A stretch of 64,000 bases of DNA from contig NC_088296.1 of assembly GCF_032854445.1 (NCBI RefSeq), positions 7,059,435 through 7,123,434 of the forward strand, read 5' to 3'. Origin of the DNA: Liolophura sinensis (lineage: Eukaryota > Mollusca > Polyplacophora > Chitonida > Chitonidae). Below are positions 56,863 through 64,000 of this stretch, piece by piece. How positions within the stretch are numbered: the first letter of the stretch is position 1; each line of letters opens with the position of its first letter. Both the position numbers and the translations under genes were made by a program. The notes below the pieces were generated by a model. The model ran no database searches. It saw nothing but the letters and a program-made list of their open reading frames with translations, and had not been told where the DNA came from.

Positions 56863-57050
56863 AGTTGATGACCAGCTGAATGATATAAGAACAGATCTGG
56901 AGAAACATGAGGTCAGCAAACAGAAGCTTCTAGATTCTGTACAACATGACTACGTTGTCCCTAGACAGGTGACTGTAAAAGAGACAGTGCAAGAACGTCA
57001 GGACTTAGAAAGAGCTGTCGGTGGACAAATATCACCCCTACGTGTTACAA
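56863..57050 (+). CDS. TRIM exon 5, linker exon
   Basis: Acceptor CTTCTCTTCTCACAG, donor GTAAGT, 188 nt. Encodes VDDQLNDIRTDLEKHEVSKQ through ISPLRVT after completing the Thr codon, exiting in phase 1. Charged helical linker between coiled coil and SPRY. Confidence 0.9.
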
Positions 57051-57136
57051 GTAAGTTCGTATATGTATGAAAGATATACAGTAGGGTGTGCTGAAAGGAC
57101 ATAAACAACTGTAGGGTTTATGTTAGTATGTGCATC

Positions 57137-57205
57137 GAGTGAGTGAGTGAGTGAGAGCTTGGAGTTTAACGTCGAACATAACAACTTTTCAGTCATATGA
57201 TGACA
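57137..57205 (+). mobile_element. SINE family 3 fragment
   Basis: (GAGT)n, GGAGTTTAACGTCGAACATA, TTTTCAGTCATATGATGAC. Matches the family 3 body at 42.2 kb. Confidence 0.7.
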
Positions 57206-58640
57206 ATGTGTGCATCGAAGACACAAACATAAAAGTATAAGGTGTACACTAGGGTGTGATCAAAACTGGGGTTTGGAAAAAAGGCACAAAGTTATGCAAG
57301 GTGTAAGTAGGGTGTACACAGAAGACACACACTAATGTGAGACATGCATTAGGCTGTTCACTAAACATACCACATAAACCTATCCATCCCCTTAAGGCCT
57401 TCACAACAGATACAAACTAGTGGGAGGCATGGGATAGGGTGGGCAAAACAAGATAGAAACTCATGTGAGGCATGGGATAGGGTGGGCAAAACAAGATAGA
57501 AATTCATGTGAGGCATGGAATAGGGTGGGCAAAACAAGACACAAACTAATGTGAGGCATGGAATAGGGTGGGCAAAACAAGACACAAACTAATTGAGGCA
57601 TGCACTAGGGTGGTCTAAACAAGATAGAAACTAATGTGAGGCACGCTCTAGGGTGGGCAAAACAGATACAAACTAATGTGAGACATGCACCAGGGTGGGC
57701 AAAACAAGATAGAATCTAATGTGAGGCATGTTCTAGGGCGGGCAAAACAAGATAGAAACTCATGTGAGGCATGCACTAGGGTGGGCAAAACAAGATAGAA
57801 ACTCATGTGAGGCATTCACTAGGGTAGGCAAAACAGATACAAACTAATGTGAGATATGCACTAGGGTGGGCAAAACAAGATAGAATCTAATGTGAGGCAT
57901 GTACTAGGGTAGGCAAAAACAAGATACAAACTCATGTGAGGCATGCACTAGGGTGGGCAAAACAAGATAGAAACTAATGTGAGGCATTTAATAGGGTGGG
58001 CAAAAACAAGATAGAAACTAATGTGAGGCATGCACTAGGGTGGGGCAAAACAAGATAGAAACTCTTGTGAGGCATTCACTAGGTAGGGAAAACAGATACA
58101 AACTAATGGCAGGCATGTACTAGGGTGGGCAAAACAAGATAGAAACTCATGTGAGGCATGCACTAGGGTGGGCAAAACAAGATAGAAACTAATGTGAGGC
58201 ATTCACTAGGGTTGGTAAAAGAAGACAGACACTAATGTGAGGCATGGCACTAGGTTGGCAAAACAAGAATAGAAACTCGTGAGGCATTCACTAGGGTAGG
58301 CAAAACAAGATACAAACTAATATGAGGCATGCACTAGGGTGTGCAAAACAAGATATAGACTCATGTGAGGCATTCACTAGGGTAGGCAAAACAAGATACA
58401 AACTAATATGAGGCATGCACTAGGGTGGGCAAAACAAGATAGACACTAATGCGAGGCATGCACTAGGGTGGGCAAAACAGATACAATCTAATGGCAGGCA
58501 TGCACTAGGGTGGGCAAACAAGATAAAAACTAATGTGAGGCATACACTAGGGTGGGCAAAACAAGATACAAACTAATGGGAAGCATGCAGTTGGATGGGC
58601 AAAACTGATACAAACTAATGTGAGACATGGAATAGGGTGG
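57206..58640. repeat. 43-bp minisatellite, about 29 units, in the TRIM intron
   Basis: From about 57400 the unit is ACTAGGGTGGGCAAAACAAG, then ATAGAAACTCATGTGAGGCA, then TGC. Single-base indels and ACAGATACAAACTAATG variants are frequent. Sequence just upstream is a diverged lead-in. Confidence 0.93.
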
Positions 58641-58739
58641 ACAAAAAAGATTCGCAAGCTCGTCCCTTTCTTGGGCGCCCAGGACTCGTCCATACAGGAC
58701 CATACAATCAAATAACCTATAATTATAGAGTACCTTGTG

Positions 58740-59840
58740 GGCAAAGGACACAGGCTAATGTAAGGTATACAATAGAGTGTGCTCAGAAGACACAGACTAA
58801 TCTGAGGTGTGCAGTAAAGTGTGCTCAGAAGACATAGACTCATGTAAGACTTACAGTAGGGTCTGTACAAAAGACACAGACCAATGTGAGGTATACAGAA
58901 AGGTGTGCCCAGGAGATACAGATACAATAGGGTGTGCCCAGGAGACACAGACCAATGTGTTGTATAGAGAAGGGTGTGCTCAGAAGACACAGACTAATCT
59001 GAGGTGTGCAGTAAGGTGTGCTCAGAAGACATAGACTCATGTAAGACTAACAGTAGGGTATGTACAAAAGACACAGACCAATGTGAGGTATACAGAAAGG
59101 TGTGCCCAGGAGACACAGATACAATAGGGTGTGCCCAGGAGACACAGACCAATGTGTTGTATAGAGAAGGGTGTGCTCAGAAGACACAGACTAATCTGAG
59201 GTGTGCAGTAAGGTGTGCACAGAAGACATAGACTCATGTAAGACTAACAGTAGGGTATGTACAAAAGACACAGACCAATGTGAGGTATACAGTGGGATGT
59301 CCCCAGAAGACACAAACAGATGTGAGGTATACAGTCAGGCATGCTCAAAAGACACTGACTAATGTGAGGTACACAGTAAGGTGTCCCAAGAAGACAAGCT
59401 GATAAGAGGTTTACAGCAGGGTATGCCCAGAAGACACAAACTAATGTAAGGCATACACTGGGGTGTGTCCAGAAGACACAGAGTAATGTGAGGTTTACAG
59501 TAGGGAGTGCACAAAAGTCACAAACAAATGTGAGGTATACAGTAGGGTATGCTCAAAAGACACAAACTAATGTGAGGTATACAGTAAGGTGTTCCAAGAA
59601 GACACCAGCTGATATGAGGTATACAGTAGGGTATGCCCAGAATACACAAACTAATGTAAGGTATACAGTAGGATGTGCACAGGAAACACAGATTATTGTG
59701 AGGTATACAGTAGGGTGTGCACAAAAGACACAAAGAATTGTGAGGTATACAGTAGAGTGGGCCCCAGAAGACAACAACTAAAGTGACGTATACAGCAGGG
59801 TGATGTATTCTATAGGGTGTGTGCAGAGAACACAACCTAA
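58740..59840. repeat. Related 42-45 bp minisatellite with 197-bp higher-order repeat
   Basis: Units read CACAGACTAATGTGAGGTAT, then ACAGTAGGGTGTGCTCAGAA, then GA. Shared ACTAATGTGAGG ties them to the preceding array. The segment from 58807 repeats nearly exactly from 59004, a 197-bp multi-unit duplication. Confidence 0.92.
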
Positions 59841-60977
59841 TGTGAGACATAAAATAGTGTGTGGTACTCGTAAAGTGTACAGTGGGCTCTTTGAAGTCTA
59901 AAGGCATTCAGTAGGCCATTCTAAGAAATATAAAGCCAGTGTAAGCTATATACACAATGGTTCGCTAAAAATTAATAAAAATGTAATTTATACAACATTA
60001 TGTTTTTTTTCGTTTTTTTTTAATGGAAGTACATTGCAGAGCTTTATATCAGCAGCTGTATAGTTAGAACAGGACAGATAGTTGTGTAACCCCTTTGTCA
60101 GGTGTACTGTTAGGAGAGAACAGATAACATATTGTACCCCTGAGTGTCTGAGTGATATTTACCTCATGTGTACAAATCAGCAGATTGTACTGTTAGGACA
60201 GAACAGTAACATATTGTAGCCTACCCCTCGGTGTCAAACATGTATTTCAAAGGGAAAACAACCCTCATATCTGTTTTATTGTTAATATTAAAGGGTTTCC
60301 ATCTATGTATGTAGAAATAATTGTTGATCTAGATTTATTTCCTCACTTGATATAAGTTTGCTTTTAAAATTTAAATATATTAACTGTCCTTTAAAAATAT
60401 AAATTGGAGAAAACTTCAATAGTTAGAAGATTCCAATACTTCTTTATTACTAATAATTCTGATGGATTAAATAGTCTTTTGAATACTGTGGTAAAAGAAT
60501 GTCACTTGGTGAGTTATGTGTGGCGAGTTACCTCCCTTACTAGAGGACGGCTTCGGTAGCTGGTCACTCCACGAATGACAACAGGTCTACCACAGCCTCA
60601 TAGTGAGTTTTGTGTTCAAATGTGCCATAACTGATAACTAAAACCAAGTACCGGATAGAGGAAGGTATTGTTCTTGTTGTAGGTAATAAGTTTCAAACAA
60701 ATTAGAGCGCTAAATGTGTGTATTTTAACGCATTACTCGGCCTGTGTCGTACCCGTCAGTTAGTCATATATCCAGTTCTTGTCGAAGAACAACTCTTTTA
60801 AACTGGCTGAAAATGACAGAGATCAGTGTATAAATTACATTCATGTCAGAAGTATATGTTATTTTATGCCAAGAGATTGTGTGGAGAAAGTAAAACCACG
60901 CTTTGTGTACACCTCAGTCTTACAGCGTGTGTTTATGGTTTGCTGTTGTTTATACTGCTTCTGTTGTGTGTTTGCAG
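59841..60977 (+). other. Remainder of the TRIM intron, no gene seen
   Basis: Contains GCGAGTTACCTCCCTTAC near 60525 and a 78-codon frame that merely runs into the next exon. Acceptor GTGTTTGCAG at 60977. Confidence 0.5.
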
Positions 60978-61548
60978 AGCCGACGCTGAGATTCACAGAG
61001 ACAGACGGACAGTGAGCTGAGAATCACTGACAGCGGCTCTGCAGTAAAGGGGTGAGGACTTATCCTGGGGGTGGAGGAGAGCTGTGACAGACGGGCTTTA
61101 CCAGACGGGCAGGTACTACTGGGAGATACACATCACCTGTTCACTTGGCCGTGACTGTGACTGTCGTGTAGGAGTGACACAGGAGAGCTGTGGTGTGAGG
61201 GAGAGGCTAGACCCTGGCCGTAACTCCTGGTACATTGAGATGGTGTACCGTGGTGATGAGGTCAGGTGTTATAGTCACAGTGGTGGTGGTGAGGTCAAAC
61301 CTGACTATCTACAGTGGAGACGTTACACACGACCTCATCACCTGGGTGTGTACCTGGACTGTGATGACCACACACTGACAGTCCTGGACTGTGACAACAA
61401 CCAGGTAATGTACACTGTCAGTGATGTTATCGTCACAGAGCCTCTCGTGCCATGGGTTGGGTTTGGTGTCGGGTTTGGATCTGTGTCTGTGTCTGCTCGT
61501 CTGGTAACGGTGACTCTACAACTCTGCCTCAAGTTCTCTGTGATATGA
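60978..61548 (+). pseudogene. TRIM terminal SPRY exon with two frame disruptions
   Basis: The incoming phase-1 junction gives KPTLRFTETDGQ then TGA at about 61013. One base further on the frame reads SELRITDSGSAVKG then stops. One more base on it reads DLSWGWRR, AVTDGLYQTGRYYWEI and the rest of a good SPRY, including NSWYIEMVY and GVYLDCDDHTLTVLDC, to TGA at 61548. Two +1 shifts therefore lie in the PRY part (about 61003-61011 and 61045-61056), while about 155 downstream codons are intact. Either the gene recently lost its SPRY or the assembly has indels in the GACGGACAG and AAAGGGG tracts. If real, translation ends after 12 residues of this exon. Confidence 0.85.
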
Positions 61549-62733
61549 TAAGCACTTCCTGACCATCGCGTAATTATTCATTTACATCTTTTCCGTCATA
61601 TTATAGTTTGTTGAAATAGACTTTGATTAAGTTTTTTTTAAACAAACTGACCATTTGCGTATAGATGTTTTAGTTAATTCAGCAGTGTGGCTAATTCAGT
61701 ATGTTTAGCTTCTCCGCAAAGTGGTCAGTTATCTGTCACAAGCTTACAACTTGGTGTAGTTATACACAGTCTGTCTGACTTGTCCTGAATATCAATGTCA
61801 GTTTTCTTCCAGACAAAATACATGTAGATAATGACTGGGTAGTTTTATTTTTAGTAATGGTGACTTGTAAATCAGCATAATCAGGAGTGTCACTGAGCAA
61901 AAACAGGTCACAGTTTATACATGACAATACATATAGTCAACATGGTACATGTAGTAATTCTTGTTGTGTTATGTAACTTTAGTTTCGAAGAAAAAAAAAA
62001 GATATTTCCCTTACAGTTTTTAGGTTAGATGCGAGCATTGATTTTCTGCAATAATTCTGTAGCAAATCTTCAACTTTTACAATATACATATACCCTAAAC
62101 TTTCGCGTGGTGCCTTGCCATACCTCCACATGTAGCTTGACCTTTAGTCTACAACATTCTCAGCTACCATTTTTTTTTAGCTGTGGTAGTGAAGTCATAA
62201 CATTTCTTACCTAAGTAACCTTTGAGATATGGGTAATGGTTGTAATGGTTGGGGATAACCCAGGGCCTTATCTGTCCATCGGAAAGGCAGTGGGTGGAAT
62301 CACCGGTGAAGGGCACCTCATTGTTGAATATTTTGATATATCTGCCATCCGGATGACATGTGCATCTGATCATCACATTGTATCATAGCTACCCCAGGCC
62401 ATCATTAAAAAGTTGTTTGTTGCAGGTAACAAACCCTGTTTTTTTTTTAAAGTCGGGTTGGTCGTCATTTTTTTTTTTTTTTTGAAAGTAAATTGAAAGT
62501 AACCCGGTCCACGTAATCTGAATGATAGTTGAACTATCGCGCCTCCAATTTTCGTCACCTGCTTCAGGCACACGTTCCAATTTTAAATTCTCTTTAAAAA
62601 CTTTGTGTTTTGATAACCAAGTTCTTTCACAGTGAACTCAAATATTCCTTATTGATTCTGGGTCCAACATTAAATTTGAGAAAATTTACAAACTTTAAAC
62701 CTAAACAACTGAAGTTGAAAGGCATATATTGCT
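61549..62733. other. Downstream of TRIM, no gene seen
   Basis: Unassigned AT-rich sequence with poly-T and poly-A runs. No clear AATAAA near the TRIM stop. Short reverse frames near 62164-62580 have no domain. Confidence 0.4.
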
Positions 62734-62832
62734 TTCGCCACTGTGGCGAAGGGACGTTCCCTCGAAAAGGGCACTTCGAGGGAACGGCAGCGTCCGGTAA
62801 TGGGACGCTGAGAAGGGCTGGATTAGGGCCCT
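62734..62832. other. Cluster of four consecutive hairpins
   Basis: Perfect inverted repeats in series: TTCGCCA/TGGCGAA (62734-62750, 3-nt loop); CGTTCCCTCGAA/TTCGAGGGAACG (62755-62786, 8-nt loop); CAGCGTCC/GGACGCTG (62788-62810, 7-nt loop); AGGGC/GCCCT (62814-62832, 9-nt loop). GC-rich in an AT-rich setting. It could be a structured RNA, a foldback element end or a regulatory palindrome cluster. No family recognised. Confidence 0.7.
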
Positions 62833-64000
62833 GTAACCCATGGTAAATACCCCAAAAAGTAGTCCAGTTAAGATAAGACACTCACAACCTGATCCAGGGC
62901 CTCCGTTGGCACTCGTCATTGTCGCAAATTTAGAACAGTTTTTTGAAATGGCGATAAAATTTGAAAAAATGTGAATGCCTTTGGTGACAAATTAATTTAC
63001 TTAAGAAAAGATACAAAACGTTTTACAAAATCTAACAAGAAAGTTTTCTGGGGCTGTTTGCAGATTTTCGCAATTTTTCTTATGAAAAAATCCACTTAGG
63101 CCTACTTTCATTTTTAAACGGCCTCATGTCGGCAAAGTGAGGCAGGATGATAAGCATTTATATTATAAATTATAAATATTTCCTTTCCACGAGATTTCCA
63201 TGTAAGTGCTGTGATGTTAGATTATATGCATTACTACACATTGTATTCACTGCCCAGGTAGATCCATATCCTGTAAGTATTACACCGTGTGTGATGAATA
63301 TATGTGATGACACTGTGATAATTTCGCCCAGTGCAAGTCATATGTTTTAGATGTATTAGATGCTTTTCTTAATACATGTATATACGTTGATTACATGTAT
63401 GATGTGTGTCAGTTGTTTAAGAACTTTGTTCAGAATATAGATCGTGTTTGGTTTGGATGTGCTTAGTCCGGTGAACTGATAGGTGTATCGTTGTTACACC
63501 GTTTTTATTTTTCAAATTTTAATGTAAACAATACTGTCCATAGTTTTTCTTTAAAAAACCTGATCAGTTGTTGTTGTACATGTACTGAGCGCTAATTCTC
63601 TTTTATTGCATACATGTATGAATAACTACAAGATGAGCTGTCTCCTTCTTATGTTTACTTAACTTCATTCAGATCTGTGGACCTACACGTGCTTAAGTTA
63701 AAGTAAATTGACATGTATAATATACACCCTGACATTATCTGCTTCTAAGACACTCACAGCCAGCTTGTAATGGCATGTATCACCATGTGTGCTCTACAGA
63801 ATTGGTAGATAGCTCCATTTTAAGTTTAACCTCAAAGACCACCATTCGTCTCCAAGTTGATGTCCAGCTCATGTATCCAAGCGCTTAACATGTTGCCATG
63901 TGTGACTTTGTTTTGCTTCAAAATCCCCGTACATGTATGTTAAAACACACAACTTCGCAAATGTGTGAGTCTAGCTTTGGGTAATTCTATATCAGTGACA
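62833..64000. other. No gene seen
   Basis: AT-rich with frequent ACATGTA motifs. No supportable exon, RNA gene or mobile element. Confidence 0.4.

Overview
The window is eukaryotic: spliced genes with GT-AG introns, very few coding bases, many tandem arrays and many interspersed elements. One dominant tRNA-derived SINE (about 17 copies or fragments), a RING/B-box/coiled-coil/SPRY TRIM gene, a dead Tc1-like transposon and foldback MITE-like elements suggest an aquatic lophotrochozoan animal, most likely a mollusc or brachiopod. That placement is inference from repeat style and gene type; no database was consulted. All recognisable genes read on the + strand.

Layout. (1) 1-14.7 kb: the 3' end of a gene whose upstream exons lie outside the window. 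It has two coding exons (6698-6940 and 12183-12275), a stop and a long AT-rich candidate 3'UTR. Its introns carry large minisatellites of 27, 12, 16 and 36 bp. (2) 14.7-27 kb: a repeat-rich stretch without a recognised coding exon, holding a 52-bp array, MITE-like palindromes, several SINE families and a long TA run. (3) 27-31 kb: three phase-compatible exons (27049-27189, 28038-28132, 29481-29670), then a 324-codon open frame at 30006-30980. The first exon of this set resembles the exon at 6698 (shared pattern LPxxDP...GYRR), so the two sets may be duplicated or alternative cytoplasmic tails. A 94-bp array follows. (4) 37.1-43.6 kb: an apparently complete gene with a promoter region (two CREs, an E-box), a non-coding first exon and three coding exons, giving a 684-residue protein I do not recognise. 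(5) 43.8-54 kb: a Tc1-like transposase fossil split by a SINE, then three diverged direct copies of a roughly 2-kb unit. The units hold a TATA motif, possible first-exon donors and decayed LINE ORF1-like sequence. (6) 54.1-61.5 kb: a TRIM gene with exon sizes 96, 231 and 23 nt, as in vertebrate TRIM genes. Its SPRY exon carries two frame disruptions. A 3.9-kb intron is filled with 42-45 bp minisatellites. (7) 61.5-64 kb: no gene seen, but four consecutive hairpins lie at 62734-62832.

The genes show no sign of acting in one pathway. The strongest leads are the paired tail-exon sets, the TRIM locus with its repeated upstream units and broken SPRY exon, the nested mobile elements with visible target-site duplications, and the hairpin cluster.
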